Assembly (NCBI GenBank): GCA_003255065.1
Contig: QAOA01006185.1
Coordinates: 99,137-163,136, forward strand
Reading direction: 5' to 3'
DNA: 64,000 nt
From: Cercis canadensis
Taxonomy: Eukaryota; Streptophyta; Magnoliopsida; Fabales; Fabaceae
The position numbers and the translations under genes were made by a program. How positions within the stretch are numbered: position 1 is the first letter of the stretch; each line of letters begins with the position of its first letter. A model generated the notes under the pieces. It was not told the origin of the DNA. It did no database searches and saw only the letters and a program-made list of their open reading frames with translations. Positions 47,401 through 56,317 of the stretch are shown here, piece by piece.

Positions 47401-50400
47401 GTTGATTGAATACAAATAGCTATCCCTTAATTTCCTCCCTTAATATCCGGGATTTCCAACACAACTCATGACCATAAATTGCGAAAATTAATAAAGTAAT
47501 ACAAAACTACAAAATATACCCCTCATCCTATCCCCCCTGGGTTGCTCCGCCATCAATTAGCCCTTGTCTTGCTTAGATCATGCCATGACCCATTTCCAAT
47601 ATTGAATCTGTTTTGACCAATGAGAACTTACTCTTATAGGATTTCCTCTATTTCAAGAATGAGGGTGAGGGAGGTTGAAAACATGGTTTGAAATTCATTA
47701 GCTGCTTTTATCTTATAGGACTTAGCAATATCTAAAGGGATAAAAGAAACTAGAACTATTGTTTCAGAAAAAGTTCGGTTCTCTGTTTTAACTTTGTACT
47801 TTAATTGCTGTCCAATCTGTTTGATGTTCTCAAAGAATCTGGTCCTAAACAGAGCTGATGTATTGCGAGAAAACGCAGAAGCTGTCTTTGCAGCATGTGA
47901 TGCTGCTCATGGAAGATGGGCGAAGCTTCTTGGGGTCCGTGCTCTTCTCCATCCAAAGTTGAGATTGCAGGAGTTTCTAACCATATACAACCTCACCCAA
48001 GAGTTCATCACTGCTACGGAAAAAGTACTTACTATTTTGCTCTTAAGTTTAAAGCTGAAGAGTACAAATATATTCTTCCTTTGATGCAATTCTCATGCTA
48101 AAATTAACAGGTTGGTGGACGATTGGGATACAGCATCCGTGGAACACTGCAGTCACAGGCCAAAGCTTTTGTTGATTTTCAGCATGAATCTCGGGTTAGT
48201 TTTGATGTCAGTGCTTGCTCTATATGGTAATTAATATGGAATTTTTCACATATTTATTTGACTAATTGTTCCTTCATTGCATTTAGATGACAAAAATTAA
48301 GGCAGTGCTTGACCAGGAAACATGGGTGGAAATTGATGTCCCTGATGAATTTCAGGCCATCCTCAATTTACTTTTTTCTTCCAATACATTGACTACTGAA
48401 AACCTTCATGATGCTGAGGGTGATAATTCAACAACTTACAATGATGTGGTGACTCGTGATGATATTCAGACAGTGGAAGACATTGGGCAATCAAATGCTG
48501 TTGAGCAGACTAATTCTATTGAAGTATCTTCGAACAATTCTGCGTCAGAAAGATCTAATGCCCCGGCTGGTGCAATGGAAAGAAATAGTGATAGTAGAAT
48601 GTCATCCACACAGAGTAACAACACTGACATTAGGGAGAAGGACAATAAAATGTCTGGCTCTCATACTCTCTTCTACAAAGGTGTTGGATATCACATGGTA
48701 AACTGGTTAGTTATCTGTCCTTCCCCCCTCCCCCCCCAAAACACAAATCTTCCTTTGTGCACCTCCTTTTTTTCCTTTCGCTCTTCTTTCTCAAAAGCTT
48801 GTGCAGGACACAGGAGATTTGGTTATTTATTTTTATCATATAATGATGTCTGTTAGTTTTAAAATGAATGCCCCCTTGTCACTTGTATTTTCATGATTCC
48901 TAATACTTCTTTTTGTTTCCATCTTGTTGGTGGATTCGTGAAATTGAGATATTCAGTTTTGTTTCTCAATATATATAAAATATCAGCATTGATCTTATTT
49001 TCTTCCAGTGGCTTAATAATGCTGAAGATGTTATCAGAGTACATTGATATGAACAACTTTTTGCCGACACTATCTTCAGAAGTTGTTCACCGAGTTGTAG
49101 AAATTTTGAAATTTTTCAACACAAGAACTTGTCAGCTGGTTCTTGGGGCTGGTGCTATGCAGGTACTACTAGTAAACCAGTGTACAAAATTTCTGTTGGT
49201 ATACAAGCTATGACATTGTTTGGATATTCAAACTATTCTTTATGTGTGCATATATTCATTATTTCATTTTGATGTTTATGCAGTTTTACCTCCCATTGTT
49301 TCTCATCTAAGCTCAAAAGTTAACATTTCTTGATCAAGAGTATTTATTTATGATAGCTTGAAATTCTATTTTTTATTTTCCCTTGTTTCATCTTTTAGCA
49401 CTACATCTGCTTATGTTTGTAGTTTCAAGTTTTCTTATTTCATTCTTTTGTAACTAGTTCACATGATCCTTATGTGAACCTCTCACCATGGTTCTGGGAA
49501 GGATATTCAAAGTACTCTGGCAGTAGACAGATGCAAGAGATGTATTCCTAGTTAGTTTTTAGTTTATTTTATTTTTATCTGTAAATAGAAAGCAGCTGCC
49601 TAATTGGCAACTGAAGGGATGGAGTTTTTTTTGCTGGGGTGGCGGGGATGGAGGTGAGGATACCAGCCTATGGCCAGGAGGGGCACCACTATGCCAACCT
49701 TGTTCCTCATTCCTAGTTAGTTTGTCTCATCTAATGTTATGCTTAATTATCTGGGGGTATGTTATCAGATTTATAATAATATTGAAGTATGGTGAAACTA
49801 CATTATATTTAAAAATACTGCATTTGATGAAAAAAGTTCTGAAATGTTTACTATTAAATTGACTACAGCATTGTTAGCATAATATGTTGAATGGAGATAG
49901 GTGGCATCCAGAGGATCATGCATACTACTACTTTGTTACTGGAACCTTCAAGTTTTAGTGGTGTGAATTTTAGTTGTTATTTCCTCATATAAAAAAAAAA
50001 AAGGTTTTTTCTTCGTATATTTGAATTGTTGTTTGTTTCATTTCAATTTTCTTTTACTGTTTCCATTGTTTGTGGTGTGAATTGTTGTATAGGACCTGGC
50101 TTTCTTTGATGGATTTGTGAGATTAGTGGAAAAGGTTGTGAGACTAGCTCCTCACAGCTATTATTTATATTAACTGTACAACAATAACGGGCCTAATCTT
50201 GGGCACAACTAATATTCTAACACTCCCCCTTAAGTTGGAGCATACATATTATATGTTCCAAGCTTGTTACAAATGTAGTTAACCCGAGGGCCTCCAAGAG
50301 ACTTAGTAAATATATCTGCTAGCTGGTCGTTTGATCTAACAAAACTAGTAGCAATATCCCTTGAAAGTATTTTCTGTCTAATAAAGTGACAGTCAATCTC

Positions 50401-53400
50401 TATATGTTTGGTCCTTTCATGGAAGACTAGATTAGAGGCAATGTGAAGAGCTGTTTGGTTATCGCATATTAGTTTCATTTGTTGAACTTTCATGAATTTT
50501 AACTCCTTAAGTAACTGCTTCAGCCATATGAGCTCACAGGTTACTTTAGCCATGGCTCGGTATTCTGCCTCAGCCGTGGATAGAGCAACAACTGATTGTT
50601 TCTTGCTCTTCCATGACACTAGATTGCCCCCAACAAATACACAATATCTAGTGGTTGAGCATCTATCGTAAGACAGCCTGCCCAGTTAGCATTTGAATAT
50701 CCAACCACTTGAGTATATCCTCTACTTTCATATAATAGGCCTTTACCTGGTACCTTCTTGATGTATTTTAAAATACGAACTACTGCAACCCAATGACTGT
50801 CAAACGGAGCACTTAGAAATTGACTGAGTACACTCATTGGGAAGACAATATTAGGACGTGTCACTGTGAGGTAGTTGAGTTTCCCAACAAGTCTCCGGTA
50901 TGTACTAGGATCTGATAAGGGCTCCACTTGATCAGGTAGGAGCTTGACATTTGGATCCATTAGAGTATCCACAGGTTTGCAGTTTGACATGCCTGTTTCT
51001 TTCAATATATCCAAGCCATATTTTTGTTGTCAGATGGCAACACCCTTTTGGGATTGAGCAATTTCTATTCCCAGAAAGTACTTGAGTTTGCCCAAATCTT
51101 TTGTCTGAAAGTGCTGGAATAGATGTCGCTTGAGTTTTTGTATGCCTTCTTGATCATTCCCTGTAATCACAATGTCATCCACATAGACAACCAAATAAAT
51201 GCATCGGTTAGGGGATGAGTGAAAGTAAAAGACTGCATGATCGGCCTCACTCCGAGTCATACCAAACTGTCGGACAACTGAACTAAATCTCCCAAACCAA
51301 GCCTGTGGAGATTGTTTAAGTCCATAGAGAGATCAACGAAGTCTACACACCAATCTAGACTCCCCCTGAGCAACAAATCCAGGAGGTTGCTCCATATAAA
51401 CTTCCTCTTGCAATTCGCCATGTAAAAAGACATTTTTAATATCCAATTGATAAAGGGGCCAGTGGTGAATGACAGCCATAGAGAGAAAGAGACGAACAGA
51501 GGCTATATTGGCAACTGGAGAGAAGGTATCACCATAATCAAGTTCGTAGATTTGGGTGTATCCCTTGGCAACTAGTTGGGCTTTCAAACAATCTATTTGG
51601 CCATCAGGGCCAACTTTGACTGTGTAAACCCAACAACAACCAACTGTGGATATACCACGTGGTAGAGGCACCAAATCCCAAGTGCTATTGGAGTCTGAAG
51701 CAGCCATCTCATCAATCATTGCCTTATGCCAGCCTGGGTCAGAAAGTGCTTCACCTATATTTTAAGGACTAGAAACAGTAGACAAAGACGACACAAGCAG
51801 AATATTATGGAGACAAACGGTGATAGCTCACAAAATTATAAATGGGATAAGGGTTGCGAGTAGAACGAATACCTTTGCGTTCAGCAATGGAATGGTCCAA
51901 GTTAGAGACTGGAACTGGAGATGAATCCAATGGGATAGTAGTAGGATTGTCATTGGTGGTAGGGTTTTCAACAGGCTCAGTGACAAGTGGCACAATGGTA
52001 GGGTTCTCAATAGGCTCAATGATAGGTGACACAATGGTAGGGTTCTCAATAGGTTCAGGTCGAGGTCGACGATGGTAGGTGAGGAAAGGAGGTGCCGAGT
52101 CATCTATAGGACCACTGGGGTCATTGGAAGAAACAACCTGTGGAATAGGACTAGTGCATGAAACAGGGAGAACCTTAGTAACAGGAGAACAATTAGGACG
52201 CCCTAAAGAGGGAAAGAATGGAGTTGTCTCAAAGAAGGTGACATCTGGGAAAACTATATAACGTTTGAGTTCAGGAGAGAAACAATGGTAACCCTTTTGC
52301 AAATGGGAATAACCCAAACAGACACATTTGAGAGATTTTGCATGTAACTTATCTTTACCTAGAGTGAGATCATGAACAAAACATGTGCAACCGAAGACAC
52401 GAAGAGGAAGAGAGTAGAGTGACTAATTGGGAAATAAAAGAGAATGAGGCACTTGATTTTGTAAAACGGAGGATGACATGCGATTAATCAAATAACATGC
52501 AATGATAACCGCGTATCCCCAAAAACGCAGCGGAACATTATTATGAATGAGGAGAGTACAGGTAGTCTCAATCAGGTGTCTATTTTTTCGCTCAGTCCCT
52601 CCATTTTGTTGAGGAGTATGAGCACAAGAAGATTGATGGAGAATGCCTTGAGAAGTCATAAAAGATTGAAATGGAGCAGAAAAATATTCTCGAGCATTAC
52701 CACTTCGGAAGGGGCAAATGGTGATTCCAAATTGAGTTTTAATTTCTGAGCAAAAAGTTTGAAAAATAGAGAATAGTTCTGAAATATTTTTCATTAAAAA
52801 TAACCAAGTACATCAGGAAAAATCATCAACAAAGGTAACAAAGTATTGAAAACCCAAAGTTGAGTTGACACGACTAGGACGCCATATTTCAGAATGAACA
52901 AATGAAAAAGGAGACTCATCTTGTTTATTGACATGACTAGGAAAATAACTACGAACATGTTTTCCTAATTGACAAGACTCACATTCTAAAGAAGAGATAC
53001 TAGAGAGACTCGACACCATCTTTTGTAGTTTCTGTAAACTAGGATGGCCCAAATGATGATGAAAAAGTTCAGGTGAATCAACAACTATACAAGCCACAGG
53101 AGATGGTGGTGGGGTGAGGTAATATAGCCCATGGGACTCATGCCCTACTCCAATAATCCTCCCAGTGTTCCGCTCCTGCACAAGAACCGAATTAGCTACA
53201 AAGGTAACATAATAAGGTAGGGTTTGAGTTAATTTGCTGATAGAAATCAAATTAAATGGACACCCAGGCACAAAGAGAACAGAATTTAAAGATAGGGAGT
53301 ACAAGGGTTTGGCCTGTCCAATGCCTTTGACTTTAGTTTGTGAGCCATCAGTTAAGGTAACAGTGGATAATGAATTAGACTAAGTGATATGAGAAAATAA

Positions 53401-56317
53401 ATTCTTGTTACCAGACATGTGATCAGAAGCACCAAAATCAAGAACCTAAGGTCCAAGAGAGGATGACTGAGAGATGCATGCAATAGGATTACTAGTCTGA
53501 GCAATAGAGGCTATGGAGGTGGACTGCTTGTTCTCTTGGAGTCTTAGGAACTCATTGTAATCAGTAGCAGAGATGGATACAGTGCTAGATGGAGTGCCAG
53601 AGGAGGAATCATACTGTGCAACATTAGCAATCTTAGGAGGTTAACCATGAAGAAGAAAGTAGCGATCCACTGTATGGCCAATTTTATGGCAGTGAGTTCA
53701 CCGAGGGCGATCTCTATTTCGAGCTCGCTGATCACCACGTCCTCCCTTACCATCCTCTCGATGGTTCACGTGAGAGGCTAGAATAGTAGAATCAGTTGGG
53801 GTAGTCGAAACAGAGATACCTGTAGGTGCGGAAATACGGATTAACTGCTCAAACATTGTGTCCATAGTAGGAACCCCAGGGTTAGCCAAAATTTGATTAC
53901 GGACCGAATCCAATTCAGAGGGCAAGCCGGCAAGGGCAAGGACCATGAAGAATTTGCCATGATGTTCCTCTTGTTGAGCAACATCAGTTGAGAATAACAT
54001 CATCTTATTAAATTCCTGCTGAAGAGTCTCGATCTACCCCAGATAAGTTTGCATATCTAGATCTTGTTTCTTAATTGTTTTCATTTGAGAGACAACAATA
54101 TACAAACGATTTATATCATTTGAGTAGAGTTTCTTGGCCTTTTGCCAAACCTCATAGCAAGTACGATAAGGTCGATATTGGCCAACAAGAGCACGATCAA
54201 TAGACTGCCAAAGAACATTACAGAGATAAGCATCAACCTGCTTCCACTTAGGCTGATCTTTCGTAGGGATGTCTTTAATTTGTTTTACTAAGTGTTCCTC
54301 ATGGCCTTGACCTAAAAACCACAACTCCACAGAGGCTGACCAAGTCATATAGTTGCCAGAACCAATTAATTTTTCAGTACAGATAGTTGGAGTAGAAGAA
54401 AAAGTAAGGAATGAATGGTGACCAGAAGTTTCCTTGTCTGAAGAAGCCATTTGGATATGTTATTAACCGTTAACAAGGAAGAACATAATTGTTATTGTTA
54501 GATATAAAACCATTCCTGGGCCTTCACCTATTAGCTTAAACTTTTACGTTAAATCGGTTCTTGACATGGTATCAGAGCCTCTTTGACCAAACGGTCAGGA
54601 GATCGAATCCTTCTGCCCCCACTTTCTCAATTAAATTGAAATTTCAGCACATGGTATAAATGGGCCTGTGCTTAGTCCACGCTTCAAGCCAAAAAGGGCT
54701 TTCGCGTGCGGGGGCGTGTTAGATATAAAACCATTCTTGGGCCTTCACCTATTAGCTTAAGCTTTTACGTTGAATCAGTTCTTGACAGTTATGATGCTGT
54801 CTAGGTCAGATATCACCAAAGTAAGGCTGGGAATAAATTAGAAATATGGCAAAGGAGAAATCTGGAAAATATCATGGTGATTGGAGGCTTCACGTGCTGC
54901 CATGCGCTGGAGAAGCTGTTGGCGCGTGGGACTCACTTAGGAAGAAGGGGTGGTGCGTGTGGAGGCAGATGGCGGCGGGTTTTCGGGGAACGGCCGGTCG
55001 GAGGGTTCTGAGGTTGACTGTGGGGTTAAAATTGTGAAGCTCAAGTCCTAGGGTGGCTGGATAGAGACATAGCCACTAAGCCCTAGTATTAGAACACTGC
55101 TGGAGTAAGAACACAACAGGGAGGGGGAAAAACACCACTGGAAAAATTCACAGTGGGAATGGAGAGGTTTTTCTCACTAAAATTTCTCTGATACCATGTG
55201 AGATTAGTGGAAAAGGTTGTGAGACTAGCTCCTCACAGCTATTATTTATATTAACTGTACAACAATAACGGGCCTAATCTTGGGCCTAATCATATGCTAG
55301 TTACAAGCCTAAATATATGCTATAATAACTATAGTATTTACAGCTAATATTCTAACAGGATTAATGGTAGAAAATAGGTGGATGGAGGGATATTGTAGGT
55401 AGATAAAGGCAAGAACAGTTTGGAAGCAATGGAATAGGTTTAGGGGGCCAAAGGGTGGCTGTTTGGGTGCTACAAGAAGTTCCTGCAAACTTAGGGTCCA
55501 ACCTGTTTGCCAAATGGGTAGGGCCTGGGCAGTTTTAAGATTAGATAAAACCAGGCAGAGTTTGAGAAGAAGAGAAAGTCAAGGCATTACAACTAGGGTC
55601 CCTTGGGCATCACAGTATGGTTTGAATACGTCCCACAACCATGAGGGAAGCAATTTGCTGAATTGTACTCATACAGCTGAAAATTATTGGAAGAAAGCAT
55701 TACAAATGTATAGTTATACTCTTCATATCTATTCCTTCAAAGACAAGGAGTATGATCAAATGCCATAAAGGATTAGTCTTTTATATCATTTTACTGAATA
55801 CTGAGTAAACATGTTTCTTCTCATAATTGTTTGGATACTCTATTATGATATCATGGTTTCACTATAATGTAATTAGATGTAAAGTTGTAAGCATAATTGA
55901 ATGACAGACTCAAGAATTTTCACTTGCTTTCCCTATTCCTCTCTTCTTTCTTGGACCTTTATTTTCATGTATCTCTGCTGGGTTCTCTTCCTTGATTCCA
56001 GTACAGTTTCTTTAGAGCTTATCATTCTTCTTCTGTGCAGGTGTCTGGTCTGAAGTCCATCACTTCAAAACACTTGGCCTTGGCGAGTCAAGTCATCAGT
56101 TTCATACATGCTATTATTCCTGGTATAATATAATTGCATGTTCTCAAGTCCAATTTTAAATGATTCCATTAAAAGCATGTTTTAAGTGTGCTAGCTCTCA
56201 TAAGAAATTATGACTTTGTTCTTATTTCTGCAATAAGAAATTCGGCAGATACTTTTTCTGAAAGTACCTGAGACAAGAAAAGCATTGTTGATTTCAGAGA
56301 TTGATCGAGTAGCTCAG
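28664..56317 (+). CDS. VPS54: VPS54, GARP tethering complex subunit, exons 1-14 (3' end beyond window)
   Basis: Fourteen exons join in consistent phase, with GT-AG introns throughout, to about 878 residues. Spans: 28664-29467, 30030-30092, 31318-31397, 33029-33146, 33920-33994, 36878-37034, 37158-37246, 39321-39577, 47853-48024, 48111-48194, 48287-48705, 49009-49162, 56041-56122, 56238-56317. The N-terminus (SILNNPH-GKS, SWVGWWSSS) and helical segments around residues 190-270 match plant VPS54. The Vps54 domain starts near residue 758 (LFYKGVGYHMVN) and continues in exons 12-14 (TRTCQLVLGAGAMQ, SITSKHLALASQVISF, ILFLKVPETRKALL). VPS54 acts with VPS51, VPS52 and VPS53 to tether endosome-derived vesicles at the trans-Golgi network. 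The last ~150 residues lie past intron 14, outside the window. No stop or frameshift occurs in any exon, so the gene looks functional although introns 8, 12 and 14 are swollen by retrotransposons. Confidence 0.95.
30030..30092 (+). CDS. VPS54: VPS54 exon 2 (21 codons)
   Basis: Acceptor ATACAG, donor CTG/GTATCT. Encodes LVASADCAGALDVTDDLQHLL, one of the best-conserved stretches. Phase 0 on both sides. Confidence 0.93.
31318..31397 (+). CDS. VPS54: VPS54 exon 3
   Basis: Acceptor GATAG, donor CAACAG/GTACTC. Encodes DGDELTGLHCFRHLRDHV and following residues; ends in phase 2. Confidence 0.92.
33029..33146 (+). CDS. VPS54: VPS54 exon 4
   Basis: Acceptor CTTGTAG, donor GAA/GTAAGA. Encodes ILSAEFIRASIHDAGE and the LSKAKARASLLMNGKEDE stretch; restores phase 0. 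Confidence 0.92.
33920..33994 (+). CDS. VPS54: VPS54 exon 5 (25 codons)
   Basis: Acceptor TACCAG, donor ACG/GTGAGT. Encodes VKLDEEETTNFRDRLLP and on to LLRT. Phase 0 on both sides. Confidence 0.92.
34837..35076. mobile_element. Tourist-like MITE (PIF/Harbinger) in VPS54 intron 5
   Basis: The 240 bp element has inverted ends (GGGTGTGTATGGTAGGGGG against GGGTAGTTTGGTAGGGGC) and extended inner complementarity (AATGAGGGTAAATTTTA on both arms). It is flanked by TTA at 34834-34836 and 35077-35079, the 3 bp target duplication of this superfamily. It has no coding capacity. Confidence 0.85.
36878..37034 (+). CDS. VPS54: VPS54 exon 6
   Basis: Acceptor CTCTCAG, donor GATG/GTTAGA. Encodes AKLPSVLRIYRDTLTADMKS, then IKTAVAELLPVLAARP; ends in phase 1. 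Confidence 0.92.
37158..37246 (+). CDS. VPS54: VPS54 exon 7
   Basis: Acceptor ACTCAG, donor ACAG/GTAATG. Encodes GGASLASKLRSLSSDCFVQL and LLSAIFMIVQ; ends in phase 0. Confidence 0.92.
37741..38200 (+). mobile_element. Solo LTR of Gypsy-type element in VPS54 intron 7
   Basis: It contains AGGTCTATTTAAAGAGTTG, a TATA-like promoter, then CTTTCTTTTGGA and GAGTTTTAT. The same blocks occur, inverted, at 40590-40940 in intron 8. No internal domain is attached, so it is probably a solo LTR; the exact ends are uncertain. Confidence 0.5.
39321..39577 (+). CDS. VPS54: VPS54 exon 8
   Basis: Acceptor ATGCAG, donor TTTCAG/GTTAAA. Encodes AHLLRAAEVKKAIEWILSNL, DGHYAADSVAAAIAHGA and the SVARVLSFQGKASDAVS region; ends in phase 2 within an Arg codon completed by exon 9, 8.3 kb downstream. 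Confidence 0.93.
40583..42444 (-). mobile_element. Degraded Ty3/Gypsy element with LTR remnants and integrase fragment
   Basis: The minus strand at 42220-42000 reads HHY-PRMSRDVERLMRQCWVC, the H2C2 integrase zinc finger with one stop, then SMDYAFELPKTSKG, containing the first catalytic Asp. LTR-like blocks at about 40780-40940 and 42280-42444 are homologous to each other (AGACCT, ATCC-ACAAGGAT, CTTCTAAG, ACTTGGGCC, CCTAAATAACATA, GGACTC). Copia-I lies inside the second block, and LTR sequence appears to resume after 47461. Most of gag-pol is gone. Confidence 0.65.
42445..42653 (-). repeat. Copia-I 3' LTR (209 bp)
   Basis: TGTAAAAATCTGAG...TTTCCAACA on the plus strand. It lacks the 47 bp segment present in the other LTR. 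Confidence 0.95.
42664..44778 (-). pseudogene. Copia-I reverse transcriptase-RNase H, one nonsense codon
   Basis: The frame is open from 44778 to 42964 through KNGTWEFRDLP, RLVARGFTQTYGIDY, the QLDVKNAFLNG block, YGLKQSPRAWF and VYVDDMIITGND (YVDD at 43617-43606). RNase H blocks are DADWAGSITDRRSTSGYC and SKKQAVVARSTAEAEFRAL. A single TAG at 42966-42964 replaces the Glu of G-V-C-E; the frame then continues in sense (WLKRILKEF, CDNQAA, HDRTKHVEIDRHFIKEK) to about 42664. Confidence 0.93.
44787..45863 (-). pseudogene. Copia-I integrase
   Basis: GAG-pre-integrase part (MLWHRRLGHPNFLYLKRLFP), CEVCQLAKQ zinc-finger end, then the catalytic core: HSDVWGPS, HTDNGKEYF and the Glu in NGISERKNRH, so D-D-E is present. 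KCVFVGYSPTQKGYKCY follows. A frameshift near 44880 separates it from the RT frame. Integrase inserts the cDNA into the chromosome. Confidence 0.92.
45902..46140 (-). pseudogene. Copia-I protease
   Basis: IFDSGASDHMTG has the intact DSG catalytic triad (Asp codon 46075-46073), then a frameshift near 46000 within VANGSLSPVAGFG. A splice-donor-like AAAG/GTATGG lies just upstream (GT at 46131-46130). Confidence 0.85.
46421..47182 (-). pseudogene. Copia-I Gag
   Basis: I place the start at the ATG at 47182 (MDLSGKG), ten bases after the primer site; upstream in-frame ATGs lie in the LTR. The retrotran_gag/UBN2-type domain has NHRLDGKNFLHWSQSI, MSWLINSMEP and ILGRRPLPSI. A TGA at 46423-46421 stops the frame. 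Beyond it, in frame, an intact CCHC knuckle (CSYCKNIGHNREKC, 46381-46340) follows. Gag forms the virus-like particle. Confidence 0.9.
47206..47461 (-). repeat. Copia-I 5' LTR (256 bp)
   Basis: It contains an internal tandem of a ~23 bp unit (AGTTGATT-AATACAA, about 47377-47422) missing from the partner LTR. Loss by slippage in one LTR or gain in the other are both possible. Confidence 0.95.
47853..48024 (+). CDS. VPS54: VPS54 exon 9
   Basis: Acceptor CTAAACAG, donor AAA/GTACTT. Encodes ADVLRENAEAVFAACDAAHG, RWAKLLGVRALLHPKL and TIYNLTQEFITATEK, very strongly conserved. It follows the transposon-filled intron 8. Confidence 0.95.
48111..48194 (+). CDS. VPS54: VPS54 exon 10 (28 codons)
   Basis: Acceptor TTAACAG, donor CGG/GTTAGT. 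Encodes VGGRLGYSIRGTLQSQAKAF and VDFQHESR. Confidence 0.94.
48287..48705 (+). CDS. VPS54: VPS54 exon 11
   Basis: Acceptor ATTTAG, donor TG/GTTAGT. Encodes MTKIKAVLDQETWVEIDVP, a Ser/Asn/Asp-rich linker (~residues 670-755) and the start of the Vps54 domain (LFYKGVGYHMVN). Ends in phase 2 in a Cys codon. The frame that continues past the donor is intron. Confidence 0.94.
49009..49162 (+). CDS. VPS54: VPS54 exon 12
   Basis: Acceptor CTTCCAG, donor ATGCAG/GTACTA. Encodes GLIMLKMLSEYIDMNNFLP and VHRVVEILKFFNTRTCQLVL of the Vps54 domain. Confidence 0.94.
50116..50222 (-). repeat. Copia-II 3' LTR (107 bp, internally deleted)
   Basis: Identical in outline to the other LTR but lacks ~53 bp after CTAATCTTGGGC. 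Confidence 0.95.
50230..51719 (-). pseudogene. Copia-II reverse transcriptase-RNase H, several breaks
   Basis: Segments 51719-51333 ([50 protein letters not shown]), 51260-51030 (VVYVDDIVITGND, YFLGIEIAQSQKG), 51014-50619 and 50619-50230 (SKKQSVVALSTAEAEYRAM, CDNQTALHIASN, HIEIDCHFIRQK, QLADIFTKSLGG). YVDD is intact, but stops and frameshifts between the segments rule out a functional polyprotein. Confidence 0.9.
51805..52317 (-). pseudogene. Copia-II integrase C-terminal linker
   Basis: GYSHLQKGYHCFSPELKRYIVFPDVTFFE is the conserved post-integrase block, followed by a Pro/Ser-rich variable region with a degenerate repeat of EPIENPTIVP-like units (about 52070-51930), ending YPIYNFVSYHRLSP before RT. 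Confidence 0.85.
52423..53440 (-). pseudogene. Copia-II protease and integrase, catalytic sites altered
   Basis: The protease motif reads D-F-G-A-S-D-H-M (codons from 53439), with Ser of DSG changed to Phe. Integrase shows HHLGHPSLQKLQKMV, CESCQLGKH, then HSEIWRPS where HSDVWGPS is usual and RSGNAREYF where RSDNAREYF is usual. Both catalytic Asp are lost; the Glu in GGTERKNRH remains. A stop and frame change occur around 52800. Confidence 0.88.
53698..54450 (-). pseudogene. Copia-II Gag, one in-frame stop
   Basis: Starts at the ATG at 54450 (MASSDKETSG). LIGSGNYMTWSASVELWFLGQG and later FFMVLALAGLP, QILANPGVP match Copia Gag of the Tork/Retrofit style. A TAG at 54036-54034 interrupts the otherwise continuous frame. 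It ends in an Arg/Gly-rich stretch. Confidence 0.85.
54496..54787 (+). mobile_element. SMART-2: intact miniature LTR retrotransposon nested in Copia-II leader
   Basis: It is 292 bp in total: two 71 bp LTRs (54496-54566 and 54717-54787, TG...CA, only a few differences), tRNA-Met primer site TGGTATCAGAGCC directly after the first (54567-54579), ~137 bp interior, and purine tract GCGTGCGGGGGCG before the second. A perfect GTTAT target duplication lies at 54491-54495 and 54788-54792. This matches the SMART class of very small LTR elements known across plants. It encodes nothing and must be moved by proteins in trans. It is opposite in strand to its host Copia-II and in the same strand as VPS54. 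Confidence 0.95.
55197..55356 (-). repeat. Copia-II 5' LTR (160 bp)
   Basis: TGTGAGATTAGTGG...ATTCTAACA on the plus strand; full-length copy of the pair. It is very short for a Copia LTR. Confidence 0.95.
55362..56040. other. VPS54 intron 12, 3' part
   Basis: Sequence right of Copia-II up to exon 13. A 101-codon plus frame (55463-55768) shows no recognisable family. There is a polypyrimidine-rich tract before the acceptor at 56040. Confidence 0.5.
56041..56122 (+). CDS. VPS54: VPS54 exon 13
   Basis: Acceptor TGTGCAG, donor CCTG/GTATAA. Encodes VSGLKSITSKHLALASQVIS and FIHAIIP. It follows the 6.9 kb intron 12 holding Copia-II. Confidence 0.94.
56238..56317 (+). CDS. VPS54: VPS54 exon 14 (last in window)
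   Basis: Acceptor CAATAAG, donor GCTCAG/GTACAT. Encodes the conserved EIRQILFLKVPETRKALL and EIDRVAQ. The next exon (expected to continue the Vps54 domain) is not present up to 64000. Confidence 0.93.

Larger units (their letters stand above)
42445..47461 (-). mobile_element. Copia-I: Ty1/Copia retrotransposon in VPS54 intron 8 (antisense)
   Basis: The 5017 bp element is bounded by TG...CA LTRs and a perfect CAACT target duplication (42440-42444 and 47462-47466). On the minus strand come the 5' LTR (47461-47206), a tRNA-Met primer site (GGTATCAGAGC, adjoining at 47205), gag, protease, integrase, RT-RNase H, the purine tract CCTCAGCTTGAGGGGAAG next to the 3' LTR, and the 3' LTR (42653-42445). 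The order PR-IN-RT-RH defines Copia. The coding region has a few nonsense and frameshift mutations, so it is recently dead. The LTRs differ by a ~47 bp indel and about eight bases. Confidence 0.95.
50116..55356 (-). mobile_element. Copia-II: Ty1/Copia retrotransposon in VPS54 intron 12 (antisense), with nested SMART-2
   Basis: The 5241 bp element is flanked by a perfect GGATT target duplication (50111-50115 and 55357-55361). The 5' LTR is 55356-55197, the tRNA-Met primer site (CATGGTATCAGAG) adjoins it, and the purine tract AAGGGGGAG adjoins the 3' LTR (50222-50116). The leader is lengthened by SMART-2. Coding segments are interrupted many times and several catalytic residues are changed, so it is older or faster decayed than Copia-I. 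Confidence 0.95.

Noticed and set aside
48706..48856. Extension of VPS54 exon 11 frame
   Set aside because: The donor TG/GTTAGT at 48705 joins in phase to exon 12, which restores the conserved Vps54 domain.
50085..50115. Possible VPS54 exon after an AG just left of Copia-II
   Set aside because: Exon 12 (ending 49162) joins directly in phase to exon 13 (56041) with conserved sequence, so this is intronic flank.
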